34,180 nt of DNA from CAZJRB01 sp964547995. Its GTDB lineage: Bacteria; Planctomycetota; Planctomycetia; Pirellulales; Thermoguttaceae. Shown here piece by piece: positions 24,994 through 33,228 of this stretch. The notes below the pieces were generated by a model. That model had not been told where the DNA came from, searched no databases, and was given only the letters and a program-made list of their open reading frames with translations. Location of the stretch: NCBI GenBank assembly GCA_964547995.1, contig CAZJRB010000085.1:1-34180 (forward strand). Reading direction: 5' to 3'. How positions within the stretch are numbered: position 1 is the stretch's first letter; every line of letters starts with the position of its first letter. The translations under genes and the position numbers were made by a program.

Positions 24994-25947
24994 TTCTCTT
25001 ACCTTCCTTTCTCGAACCGGATCTCTCGTTGGTCAATCGGCACGAGAGCACCGATCATCAATCGTATTATTGATTTTTGCGTTTCTAATGATCGGGCGAT
25101 TCGTGCTGTCGCCCGAAAAAGCCGGCCTCCCGCTGGTCGGCCTCGGTCATTGGCTATGCAAGCGTGGTGCCCCGACCTGTTTCACGAACCTCCAAATGGT
25201 CAACAACCCCCCCAGGTCAAGGGGCTGCCAGTTTACCCAACCCCGGAGGGGTCTCGGAAGTGGAATCGTCCATTCTACGGTTCGGACGTTCTGAACATCC
25301 CAACGGTTCCATCAGACACCTGCTGCCTGCGAAAAGTGCAACGGAAACTGAAGAATGTACCATGGTTGCTTCTGGAAAGGCACGGCCGCGTGGAGACAGT
25401 AATCAATATGGACGAGATTGCTGTCGACCTACAACGGACGCACCACCGGCCACCCGGCCCGGTCTTTCTCTTCGGCTTTCTCTGCTTGGCCTCGCGGATG
25501 ACAACCATCCTATGAATGTCAACACGGCCTAGTACCAAACGGTTTTCGAGGCGCTGTATAGTAGGATTGGAATGTTTGGGGGCTTGGTCGAGAAGTAAGT
25601 GCATGAGCAGGGGAACGGGGGAGCAGGGGAGCAAAAGAATGCGCCCCAAAATGGCAGATCACTTCCGTCTCACAATCCCCCGTTCCTCCGTAGGCGAAAA
25701 AGTGCGACATGCCGAACTTACCGCGTTGCGCCGGCAAAACCGTTTGGTGCTAGGCTTTGTCGGAAAACCCGTACGATGGCCTTCCAAGGCAGTCGTACAA
25801 TGATTCCAAACGATTTTTCCGACAAAGCCTAGTACAATTAAGGCAACGTCAAATCGGTGGGATTACTGAATCACGAATGCGGGGCCGAGCAGATCGAGAT
25901 TATTATCCCCGGTGCCGATCTGAGTGAAGCCAAGCGATGGAAAGAGA
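24994..25947. other. long intergenic region with repeats
   Basis: About 950 bp upstream of the secreted-protein operon (minus) and downstream of the U32-like gene. The left part (24994-25520) shows no recognisable gene; open frames there overlap in several phases without domain similarity. The right part is taken up by the nested inverted repeats at 25527-25832. Confidence 0.5.
25527..25832. repeat. overlapping nested inverted repeats (with family E, copy 2)
   Basis: Outer element: GCCTAGTACCAAACGGTTTT (25527-25546) pairs with AAAACCGTTTGGTGCTAGGC (25736-25755), one mismatch in 20. The second arm overlaps a further inverted repeat, CTAGGCTTTGTCGGAAAA (25750-25767) with TTTTCCGACAAAGCCTAG (25815-25832), which is perfect over 18 bp. 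Inside the latter is GTACGATGGCCTTCCAAGGC closing with GTCGTAC (25771-25798), the family E palindrome. There is no coding capacity. Confidence 0.8.
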
Positions 25948-26970
25948 TTATATCCAGCGCATGGAGTAGTTCAACGCCTCATCGGTTTCGCTGTAGCGGA
26001 TGAGCTGGCAAAGGGTTTTGTAGACGAGCGGGGCGGCAATCTCCGGCTCTAGTGTGTAGCGGGCCAGGTCGTAGACATAAGTGAAGATCTTGTCGGTTCG
26101 GCCTTGAATCTTGAAATGGCGGAAGCCCATGTCGTAGATGGCCTTCAGCTCGCCCCGGGTGAGATTGCAGTTGCGACGGCGCAGGCCGATCTGTTTGATG
26201 ATGGGGTCCGCCTGACACTCGACAGCAACCTGCTCCAACTCGTGCATGGGGCTCCCCGGGGGGAAGGGTGATTGTAGCGGCACAGCCTGGTTCGCAGCGG
26301 CGAAGAGTTGTGCCCTGGCCACCGCATCATAATGGCGGGGCCGCCTGGGACATTCCCCGAGACAGTTCTCGTTGATCAGAATCTCCACTTTCTCGCGGTC
26401 CAACTGATCGAGCAGCTTCGGGTCGTGGCAGTCGTCCGGGTGAAGGATATAGCGGTAGAATCGCTGACCCAGCTCCCGGTAATGGGCGGCGTTGCCTCGG
26501 CCTCCTTCCACGGTCGTCTTGACGATCGAGGCGATTTGCCGAAGGTCCGGGTGCTTGGCGGCGATGTAGTTGGAGAGCCGGTCGCTGGCCACGATCACGC
26601 CGTTGCGGTCTGCGCGGAGAGCGATGCTGTCGAGCAGGAAGTTGCACGTGGAGTCGTTCAGGTCGCCGGCCTCGAGCAGATGGTTCGAGAACGTGAGGAA
26701 GCACCCGATGTCCTTCGAGTGAAAGTCGTTGAGAATCCCGTTCAAATCCCCCGCGTTGAACGACAGAAACGGGGTCCGTCCCCCATTCCAAGAAACGGAA
26801 GGCGCGCCATGGACCGCCTCGACCGGCGGCCGGCAGCCGAAACCCTCTTCGATGACCTTGAACAAGTTCAACAGGACCGGGTAGTAGTTGAACATGCCCG
26901 AGACGTTGAACTCCGCCCCAGGCCAGTCGGGGTGCAAGGCAGATTGCCCTACGGGGAAGTCGTCAGCCAT
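25948..26970 (-). CDS. U32 peptidase/collagenase-like family protein with cysteine cluster
   Basis: The 340-residue product resembles the U32 superfamily, TIM-barrel proteins including collagenase-like peptidases and the UbiU/UbiV hydroxylation factors. Evidence: the motif ILINENCLGECPRRPRHYDA (Cys203, Cys207) corresponds to the family NE-C---CP----H signature. Two later cysteines, in AVECQADP (Cys252) and RRRNCNL (Cys268), precede LTRGELKAIYDMGFRHFKIQGRT, which matches the family's K-I-GR element. Four cysteines in this arrangement suggest an Fe-S cluster as in UbiV. The N-terminal half (FNVSGMFNYYPVLLNL, LSFNAGDLNGIL) would form the first barrel strands. The substrate is unknown; no ubiquinone or protease partners lie nearby. 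ATG at 26970 is the only good start. Confidence 0.72.
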   Translation of the reverse strand: MADDFPVGQSALHPDWPGAEFNVSGMFNYYPVLLNLFKVIEEGFGCRPPVEAVHGAPSVSWNGGRTPFLSFNAGDLNGILNDFHSKDIGCFLTFSNHLLEAGDLNDSTCNFLLDSIALRADRNGVIVASDRLSNYIAAKHPDLRQIASIVKTTVEGGRGNAAHYRELGQRFYRYILHPDDCHDPKLLDQLDREKVEILINENCLGECPRRPRHYDAVARAQLFAAANQAVPLQSPFPPGSPMHELEQVAVECQADPIIKQIGLRRRNCNLTRGELKAIYDMGFRHFKIQGRTDKIFTYVYDLARYTLEPEIAAPLVYKTLCQLIRYSETDEALNYSMRWI

Positions 26971-27109
26971 GGATCACCCTCACTCAATGCGTTTCTTGCA
27001 GACAACGCCGAGTATACCCCGAATAGCCATCGCGTCAAGGAAAAATGCCTTATAGTAACGCGGACGGGTCGTCCGGGGGCATGCGTTCCTACGGCAAAAT
27101 TAGGAGTCC

Positions 27110-27257
27110 CTCAGAAACAACGTCAGCAATCTTGGATGGCGATTATCAAGCCGCGACCGGTGGTCGCGCCGAATTGCCGGCCGTAGCGGTTTCGGGCGAC
27201 GCCCGGCGCGACCACCGGTCGCGGCTTTATAGGAAAAATGCCGAAGTTATTTCTGAG
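27110..27257. repeat. MITE-like element, family B, complete copy
   Basis: 148 bp with terminal inverted repeats: CTCAGAAACAACGTCAGCAAT (27110) and ATGCCGAAGTTATTTCTGAG (ending 27257). The inner hairpin is AAGCCGCGACCGGTGGTCGC with its complement (27148-27229). The same layout is at 29555-29697, and its right half at 1860-1957. Confidence 0.82.
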
Positions 27258-27284
27258 AACGCGTTTTGAAATACAATACGGCCG

Positions 27285-27349
27285 GTACGACGGCCTTCCA
27301 AGACCGTCGATTGCCAGCGGTTCGACACACGCGACGGCCTTGGAAGGCA
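27285..27349. repeat. family E palindrome, copy 3
   Basis: GTACGACGGCCTTCCAAG pairs with CGACGGCCTTGGAAGGC about 45 bp on. It sits next to the family B element downstream of the sigma factor gene. Confidence 0.65.
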
Positions 27350-27417
27350 TCTCAGCGGTATCGGGGTCGCGAGGTTCCATGATTCGGAGGTTCCAACACA
27401 AAACCCTCGCTTTTTCC

Positions 27418-28947
27418 TTAACCGGGCGCCCGCAACAGATCGTCGCGGACAATCCTCGTCAAGTTGCCGGGCGAACCGGCCTCGTTGGTGATGAACGGGC
27501 GCCCGATTATGGGACCGGCTTCCCTTTCCCCTTTTTCACCTTGATTGGCGACGTGAGGGCGGCCGTTCGGTTCGGCGGGGACGAGGCGGGCGGAGACGGG
27601 CCACTGGACGAACTCGGCCAGCCGGCCGGCGCGGCTGGGGTTGCGCAGCTTCCTAAGCGCAAGGCTCTCGATCTGGCGGACCCGCTCCCGCGATACCGCA
27701 AAAATCCTCCCGACCTCGGCCAACGTGTAGCAGTAGCCGTCGTGCAGCCCGTAGCGCAGCCGGAGAATCTCCCGCTCGCGGTGGTCGAGCATCGCCAGGG
27801 AATCGTCGATTCGGGAGATCAGCGTGTTCCGGTTCATTTCCTGGCTCGGGTCGTCGGTGCCGCGTGCCTGGAGGATGTCGCCGAGGCACTTGTCGTCGCG
27901 TTCGTCGACCGGCTGTTCGATCGACAGCGGCTGGTTCATCATGCTGACGGCGAGCTGCGTTTCCGCGACGGACATATCGGCCGCGTTGGCCAGCTCTTCG
28001 ACTTTGGGTGCGCGGCCGTACTGGTGGCCGAGCTGTTGCGAGAGCCAGCGAACCTTGCGGATCCGATCGACCATGTGGATCGGCACGCGGATGACGCGGC
28101 TCTCGTCGGCGATCGCGCGGGTCATTGCCTGGCGGATCCACCAGGTGGCGTAGGTCGAGAACTTGCACCCGCGCCGGCAGTCGTACTTCTCCACCGCCCG
28201 CATCAATCCGGTGTTGCCCTCCTGGATCAGGTCGAGGAAACTCAGGCCGCGATTGCAATGGCGACGCGCGATCGAGACGACCAGCCGGAGGTTCGCCCGC
28301 GTGAGCTTCTGGCGGAGCGTGTCGTACTGTTGTTTCAGGCGCAGGGTGCGGGCCAGCCGGCGGCGGAGCGTGCCGGGGGTTTCCAGCGTCAGCCGCATCA
28401 GTTGGCACAGTTGGTTCCGGAGTTCGTCGTCGCCCCCGTTTCTCTCATCGATGCGTTCCATGATTGCGGCGATTTGTGCCAGTTTCTTCAGCAAGGGAAC
28501 AAGGCTTTCCGTCCGCAATTCCAGCTCTTCGACGAGCCGGGCCGCCTTGTGGCGGCGACGGGTGCAGCGCCGCCACGCCTCGCGGCGGACGAAGATCGGT
28601 TGCTTCTCGTCGGCGGCCAGGGCGAAGTCGTCCCGGTCGCGCGAGATCAGGTTCTTGATGGTGTGCAGGTTGGGAACCAGCATCTTCCGGATGCGCCCCT
28701 TCGCCCGGAAATCGGTCAACGAGATATTGATGATCCGGTCGATGCGTATCCCGTTGTCGCGGACCGTTTCGAGAACCTTCACGGCGGCCAGCAGGACATA
28801 GGCGTGGGTGAGCATCGAGTGGTGGAACCGCTTTCGGAGGACGCTGATCTGCCGGGCCAAAGCGATCTCTTCGGCCTGGGTCAGAAGGGAAATGCCACCG
28901 ATCTGGTTGAGATAGAGGCCGATGAAATCGTTTCCGTGTTTGTTCAT
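27418..28947 (-). CDS. RNA polymerase sigma-70 family factor, RpoD-like
   Basis: The 509-residue product has all core regions. Region 1.2 is near DFIGLYLNQIGGISLLTQAEEIALARQI (7-34), a helical insert follows (about 40-210), and region 2 is 216-284 with the core-binding ANLRLVVSIARRHCNRGLSFLDLIQEGN and promoter-melting KFSTYATWWIRQAMTRAI. Region 3 starts VPIHMVDRIRK (288-298). Region 4 has the helix-turn-helix YTLAEVGRIFAVSRERVRQIESLALRKL (407-434). The region 2 signature and RVRQIE are those of group 1/2 sigma factors. A tail of about 70 residues after region 4 (441-509) is unusual, so it is more likely an alternative group 2 factor than the housekeeping RpoD. GGAAGG precedes the ATG. Upstream, beyond repeats, lies htrA on the same strand. 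Confidence 0.93.
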   Translation of the reverse strand: MNKHGNDFIGLYLNQIGGISLLTQAEEIALARQISVLRKRFHHSMLTHAYVLLAAVKVLETVRDNGIRIDRIINISLTDFRAKGRIRKMLVPNLHTIKNLISRDRDDFALAADEKQPIFVRREAWRRCTRRRHKAARLVEELELRTESLVPLLKKLAQIAAIMERIDERNGGDDELRNQLCQLMRLTLETPGTLRRRLARTLRLKQQYDTLRQKLTRANLRLVVSIARRHCNRGLSFLDLIQEGNTGLMRAVEKYDCRRGCKFSTYATWWIRQAMTRAIADESRVIRVPIHMVDRIRKVRWLSQQLGHQYGRAPKVEELANAADMSVAETQLAVSMMNQPLSIEQPVDERDDKCLGDILQARGTDDPSQEMNRNTLISRIDDSLAMLDHREREILRLRYGLHDGYCYTLAEVGRIFAVSRERVRQIESLALRKLRNPSRAGRLAEFVQWPVSARLVPAEPNGRPHVANQGEKGEREAGPIIGRPFITNEAGSPGNLTRIVRDDLLRAPG

Positions 28948-29130
28948 AATTACCTTCCCGGATGAGGGGCTCGCGGGCCTGGCGACCGGCTCCTGTAGTT
29001 CTGTAGTTGTGACGCACGCACCCCGGCTGCGCGCAGGGAGGCTGCGTTAAAAGGACTCTTGACGACGGCCGCTGGGTGGCCGTCCGGGATGTGCCGGTCC
29101 GTCATCGAGTTTCCAAAGCCGGGACCTCGA

Positions 29131-29304
29131 CGCCGCAACGCGTTGTCCCGGAGGGCTAGTGCCGTACGACAATTAAAACTGTGGGTGCCATGCCCACGCT
29201 TGCCGTGGGCATGTTTGCGGAGGTTGCCCAACATGCCCACGGCGAGCGTGGGCATGGCACCCGCAGCGGTCCGCCGCCGCAACGCGTTGTCCCGCAGGGC
29301 TAGT
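29131..29304. repeat. REP pair flanked by 30-bp direct repeats
   Basis: Two RAYT-type REP palindromes in opposite orientation (29189-29213 and 29232-29256) lie between direct repeats of CGCCGCAACGCGTTGTCCCG plus GGGCTAGT (29131-29160 and 29275-29304, one mismatch seen). The REPs match those around the RAYT gene at 13.7 kb, in the 25-bp version. Confidence 0.85.
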
Positions 29305-29426
29305 CGTCGCGTTTCCGCGACCCACTCAGGCGTCGTTGTTTGATAACTCCAATGAGGAACGTGAAGGTGTATCGAGGGTGAATCGTTGCTTCCGTGACGG
29401 TCGGGTTTTTAATTTCGGCGTTCAAA

Positions 29427-29493
29427 GAACCTCCGTGTGTCGGGCTAGCAGGCTTGGCAGCGTGTTCTCTACGCCTCGACACATCGGAGGTTC
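29427..29493. repeat. inverted repeat
   Basis: GAACCTCCGTGTGTCG (29427) pairs with CGACACATCGGAGGTTC (ending 29493) around about 34 bp. It may form a hairpin in RNA reading through between htrA and the sigma gene. Confidence 0.65.
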
Positions 29494-29554
29494 TCGGGTG
29501 CTCCCGCACAATTCTGCCTCCTAGCAAATGGAGAGTTTTCTGTCTGGGAGGTTG

Positions 29555-29697
29555 CTCAAAAACGAGTCCGGCAATTCCGGAGTCCCATAAAGCCGCGACC
29601 GCTGGTCGCGCCAAGCGCTGTTGGAAACCGCCGCGACTCGTGTTCGGCGCGACCAGCGGTCGCGGCTTTATGGGCGAATGGCGAAGTTATCTCTGAG
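29555..29697. repeat. MITE-like element, family B, second copy
   Basis: 143 bp. The left end is CTCAAAAACGAGTCCGGCAAT and the right end ATGGCGAAGTTATCTCTGAG. The inner hairpin is CATAAAGCCGCGACCGCTGG with its complement. The right end lies 13 bp from the htrA stop codon, so it could act as a 3' end structure. Confidence 0.78.
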
Positions 29698-29710
29698 CGG
29701 CTCCCACGGG

Positions 29711-31300
29711 TTAGGTTTCCGTTTCAACGACCACAAAACGCGAACCGGTGGCGGTGCGGACCAGCAAGAGTAGGCCGTCGCTAAGCGGCTTGCCGGCGAT
29801 CGCCTTTTGAAAGTCGTCGAGATTGGTGACGGGTTTATGGTTGGCCTGCGTGACGACCATCCCGGGTTCGAGCCCGGCGTCGGCGGCGGGGCTTCCGTCG
29901 CGGACTTCGGTGATCACCACGCCTTGTTTCCCTTTCATGCCGAGCCTCTCGGCCACGTCCGCCTTGAGGATTTCGACGTCGATGCCGAGCTTCTCGAAGT
30001 GGGACGACTGGGGAGGGCCGCCGGTCTGCCCGGTCTTCATGCCGTAGCCGTCCGGTTGCTCGTCGCAACGGACGGTCAGGGTGATCCGCCGGCCGCCTCG
30101 GACAACGACCAGGGGCTGCCGGCCGTCGATCCGGGCCCTTTCGACAATGTTCTGCAACTCGTTGGGCTGCGAGACGGGTTTTCCGGCAAACTCGACGATG
30201 ACGTCGCCGGGTTGCAGCCCGGCCTTGGCGGCGGGTGTGCCCGGTCGCACTTCCGTGACCAGGACGCCTTCGCGAGTCTTCACGCCGAACTGCTCGGCCA
30301 GCTCGTGGGTGACCGGCTGGATCATCACGCCGAGATACGCACGGCGCACGGTGCCGTGGTCGATCAACTGCCGGCTGACCCACTTGGCGAGATTCACCGG
30401 CACGGCGAAGCCGATACCCTGGTTTCCGCCGGTGCGGGATGAGATGGCCGTGTTGATGCCGATGACCTCGCCGTCGAGGTTCACCAGCGGTCCGCCGCTG
30501 TTGCCGGGGTTGATCGCGGCGTCGGTCTGGATGAAGTTTTCGCGGGCGGTAATGCCGATGCCGCGGTGTTTCGCGCTGACGATGCCGGCCGTCACCGTCC
30601 CCTCGAGCCCGAACGGTTGGCCCAGGGCAAGGACCCAATCGCCGATCTCGGCCGTGTCGCTGTTGCCGAACTTGGCGGCCTTCAGAGGCCCGGCACCTTC
30701 GATGCGCAATACGGCCAGATCGGTTTTCTTGTCCGACTTGATGTCGACGGGTGTGAATTCCCGCCCGTCGTGCAGGCGGACGGTGATCTTGCCGCCGCCC
30801 GACACCACGTGGTTATTCGTAAGGATGATACCTGAAGAGTCAATAATCACCCCAGAGCCGATGCCGCTTAGCCGATGCTTGGGCACAGACGGCATTTTGG
30901 GCACGGGCGGCATGTTCGGCATCTGGGGAAGCTCCTTGAAGAAGCGGCGCAGGTCAGGGTGAAGATCCCGGTCGCCGAAAGGAAGGAGTTCCTGCCCCTG
31001 GTTGGGTACGGGGGCGTTGGGAACGGGGGTGCGGTTGGGGGTCCGCGCGGCGAGGGTGGGTTCGTTGCGGATCATCACGACGGAGGGTAAAACTTTATCC
31101 GCTGCTTCGCGGAAGGCTCGGGAGAGTGTCTTCGCGTAAGTCGACCCGCTCGGATTGACGACAGCGGCGGTCGGACGGGCCGTGTTGTGCGTGGTTGCGT
31201 CGGTCGGAATGGAGGCGCCGGCGAAAACGACCAAAAGCGCAAAAAGGCTGATCGTCGCCAGCCACGTTCGGGGTCTTAGCCCAAGGAAATGCGTGTTCAT
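29711..31300 (-). CDS. HtrA/Do-type serine protease with two PDZ domains
   Basis: HtrA/Deg proteases degrade or refold misfolded proteins outside the cytoplasm. The 529-residue product has a signal or anchor segment (about 12-32, TWLATISLFALLVVFAGAS), a Pro-rich linker (about 85-142) and a trypsin-like domain (about 145-330) with the complete triad His164 (TNNHVV), Asp194 (TDLAVL) and Ser268 (GNSGGP). Two PDZ domains follow: about 330-420 (YLGVMIQPVTHELAEQFGV, PAAKAGLQPGDVIVEFAGKPV) and about 440-525 (GVVITEVRDGSPAADAGLEPG). The layout is that of DegP/DegQ. A group 2-like sigma gene follows on the same strand after 760 bp of repeats; co-regulation is possible but not shown. The start ATG at 31300 follows AAAGGAGGATCGAC, a good site. 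Confidence 0.95.
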   Translation of the reverse strand: MNTHFLGLRPRTWLATISLFALLVVFAGASIPTDATTHNTARPTAAVVNPSGSTYAKTLSRAFREAADKVLPSVVMIRNEPTLAARTPNRTPVPNAPVPNQGQELLPFGDRDLHPDLRRFFKELPQMPNMPPVPKMPSVPKHRLSGIGSGVIIDSSGIILTNNHVVSGGGKITVRLHDGREFTPVDIKSDKKTDLAVLRIEGAGPLKAAKFGNSDTAEIGDWVLALGQPFGLEGTVTAGIVSAKHRGIGITARENFIQTDAAINPGNSGGPLVNLDGEVIGINTAISSRTGGNQGIGFAVPVNLAKWVSRQLIDHGTVRRAYLGVMIQPVTHELAEQFGVKTREGVLVTEVRPGTPAAKAGLQPGDVIVEFAGKPVSQPNELQNIVERARIDGRQPLVVVRGGRRITLTVRCDEQPDGYGMKTGQTGGPPQSSHFEKLGIDVEILKADVAERLGMKGKQGVVITEVRDGSPAADAGLEPGMVVTQANHKPVTNLDDFQKAIAGKPLSDGLLLLVRTATGSRFVVVETET

Positions 31301-32005
31301 GTCGATCCTCCTTTGCGGGCGTCAAGGCCTGCGGGCCTTCTGATGCCCCCGCAATAATTGTTGCCGTCGCCACACAAATCTTTCGCGGGAAGCGAGAATC
31401 CCGATTTCGTGCGAACCATTGGCCGGGCGGCTGCGTATTGGCAATCACCGACGGTCTTGCGGTATGTCCTCACCGAACCGTCGTGCTTGCAGGACACGTT
31501 GACAACCTGTCTGCGACGGGCCGCAAACCCCGCCTGCTCCGGATGCGCCTCCGCCCCGTTTACCTTTCTGTCCAAAAAAATACCCCAGGAGTGCATTCCC
31601 GGGGAATGCGGCCGGCACGCGCCTTTGTAGGGCAGGCTGGTAACCTGTCCGTGACGTTTGTAATCTGTCCGCGGCGGGTCGCAAAACTCCGGATTGTCCG
31701 CACCAACCTCCTTTCTGGGAGGCGTCTTTGACGGCAGTCAAAGACGCCCGGCGGTTCGGGGTGGAAGCAGAATCAACTGCCGCCGCCGACGCCTCCCAAA
31801 AATGTGTGACCAGCGGAAACCAAGCACCCGCTTTTCGTCGCCCCCGTCCTCATTTCCCCCCTATTTTCCCCCTTTTTTGGCCTTTCATTTAGTCTGTTTT
31901 CCGGCCGGGTTATGTGCTACACTGGGGGGGCCGGTGGCCGGTGGGGCTTGACTCCCTCTACTCTTCTATGGCAAAAGCGGGCCGATTTGCGACAGGAAGG
32001 AAACG
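31301..32005. other. divergent intergenic region with strong hairpin
   Basis: No gene is supported. It holds a perfect 12-bp stem GGCGTCTTTGAC / GTCAAAGACGCC with a 4-nt loop at 31721-31748. It overlaps a longer-range inverted repeat, TTTCTGGGAGGCGTC (31712-31726) with GACGCCTCCCAAAAA (31788-31802). Degenerate direct repeats around CTGTCTGCGACGGGCCGCAA (about 31507) and CTGTCCGCGGCGGGTCGCAA (about 31666) are also present. Confidence 0.6.
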
Positions 32006-32572
32006 ATGAGCAGACGGAAACGCAAACGCAATCGCGATCGTAGAAAAAAGAAAAAAAACAAGGGACCCCAAAACAAGACCCCGAAGCAAGGGACCCAAAA
32101 GCAGGAAGCCCTGAAGCATGAGGCCCCAAAGCAGGAGGCCCCAAAGCACGAGCAGCCGAAACGCGAAGAGCCCAAGCACGAGGAGCCTAAGCGCGAAGAG
32201 CCGAAACGCGAAGAGCCGAAACGCGAAGAGCCGAAACGCGAAGAGCCGAAACGCGAAGAGCCCAAGCACGAGGAGCCGAAACGCGAGGAGCCGAAACGCG
32301 AGGAGCCTAAGCACGAGGAGCCGAAACGCAAAGAGCTTGAGCACAAGCATCCCAAGCACAAGGACGCCCACACCCGGAAGAAGAGCAAAATGGATTGGAA
32401 GAAGTGGACGATGTTGATCGTTGTGGGTTTGATGCTGCTGTCGATGGTGATCTACATCGTTACGCTCGACGAAGCCGATCCGGAGGCCCCGCTCGAGCGC
32501 ATCGCCCCGGATGCCGCAGAGCGGATCGACGAGGCGGATCGGGAACGCCAGCCGATGCCGGCCGCAGAGTAG
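32006..32572 (+). CDS. Lys/Glu/Pro pentapeptide-repeat protein with C-terminal membrane segment
   Basis: The 188-residue product has a very basic start (MSRRKRKRNRDRRKKKKNK), then 16 tandem pentapeptides of the form K-x-E-x-P, mostly KREEP or KHEEP (residues 32-111). A basic hinge follows, then one membrane segment (about 134-153, WTMLIVVGLMLLSMVIYIV) and a short acidic end (LDEADPEAPLERIAPDAAER). The DNA repeat unit is 15 bp, AAACGCGAAGAGCCG. The repeat would be an extended, charge-patterned rod on the cytoplasmic side, given the positive N-terminal part, with the acidic end outside. No function is known to me; the C-terminal half looks like the conserved part. AGGAAGG ahead of ATG 32006 supports translation. 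Confidence 0.8.
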   Translation: MSRRKRKRNRDRRKKKKNKGPQNKTPKQGTQKQEALKHEAPKQEAPKHEQPKREEPKHEEPKREEPKREEPKREEPKREEPKREEPKHEEPKREEPKREEPKHEEPKRKELEHKHPKHKDAHTRKKSKMDWKKWTMLIVVGLMLLSMVIYIVTLDEADPEAPLERIAPDAAERIDEADRERQPMPAAE

Positions 32573-32615
32573 CCGTTTCGGAAAAAAGGGGGTCGAAGAA
32601 AAAAGGGGGTCAGAA

Positions 32616-32807
32616 CTATTTAACGTCTTTCGTTTGTTGGGTTTGCTTTCTCGGTCGACCGCGGGGGCGTATGGTTAGGTCGAGATGGAGACGTTTTGAC
32701 AATCGTTTTACCCAAGCGGCGTCGCCGTCCTGGATCACCGGGCTCTTGAAACGTCCCTGCCACACGTGGCCGCACGTGCCGTGGCATCGGTGGTGGCGCT
32801 GCGTGTG
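32616..32807 (-). pseudogene. REP-associated transposase remnant (C-terminal, internally deleted)
   Basis: On the minus strand an open frame of 63 codons reads TQRHHRCHGTCGHVWQGRF, then KSPVIQDGDAAW, and closes in RPRGRPRKQTQQTKDVK before a stop at 32616. GHVWQGRFKSPVIQD is a hallmark of one RAYT branch. The normal segment with the catalytic tyrosine and NPLRA-type motif is missing between VIQDG and the basic tail, and a stop codon lies just upstream. The piece is therefore dead. After the stop comes GACCCCCTTTTTTC twice, a repeat that may be the partner REP. Confidence 0.75.
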
Positions 32808-32820
32808 TCATTCATGACTA

Positions 32821-33228
32821 CCCGTGCGGGCCGACAGAAACGCGTTCGGCACTACAACGAGCCGGGGCACGGTTCTACGCTGCAGACGGGCAGCACGAGC
32901 ACCCGGCGTTACCGAAGGTCCACGGCCTCCCGGCAGAGTTCTTGGACCGATAGCCGAGACTTGCGGCCGCTCAACACGGGCTGACAAGCAGCCCGTGCCA
33001 CCCGGCCGCTTCCCCATCCGGCCACCGCCGGGCTCGCCCCGGTGGAGCCATGATTGACCACTACCGCAGCTATTCATCACTCAATATTCAATAGGGTGTA
33101 GCCGGCGTTCCGCTACGCGGCGAGTTGAAACGCAAGTTGTTTCAGTAGTTGACGTTCGGGATAAAGTCGTTGGGTTTCTGTTTGGATTCGATGGGCCTGA
33201 AACGCACGGGTGCCACTGTGGCACCCGC
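32821..33228. other. intergenic region with REP-like palindromes
   Basis: No gene. It contains a perfect palindrome CACGGGCTG-ACAAG-CAGCCCGTG at 32975-32997 (family F; the other copy is at 22082) and a small palindrome GGGTGCCACTGTGGCACCC at 33208-33226, directly before the plus-strand transposase remnant. Confidence 0.6.

Larger units (their letters stand above)
28948..29710. other. repeat-filled intergenic region between htrA and the sigma gene
   Basis: No gene. From left to right: a direct-repeat pair enclosing two REP palindromes (29131-29304), an inverted repeat (29427-29493) and a family B MITE-like element (29555-29697). Confidence 0.7.

Noticed and set aside
25057..25079. Small hairpin ATCAAT/ATTGAT followed by T-run as a terminator
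   Set aside because: The stem is only 6 AT-rich bp and it lies in the promoter region of the minus-strand operon, not after a plus-strand gene.
24979..25532. Overlapping plus-strand open frames in the long intergenic region
   Set aside because: Composition is not protein-like, there is no start context, and no family resemblance is seen.
33100..33140. CRISPR-like repeat end (GCGAGTTGAAACGC)
   Set aside because: Only one copy is present, with no spacer-repeat succession and no cas gene in the window.
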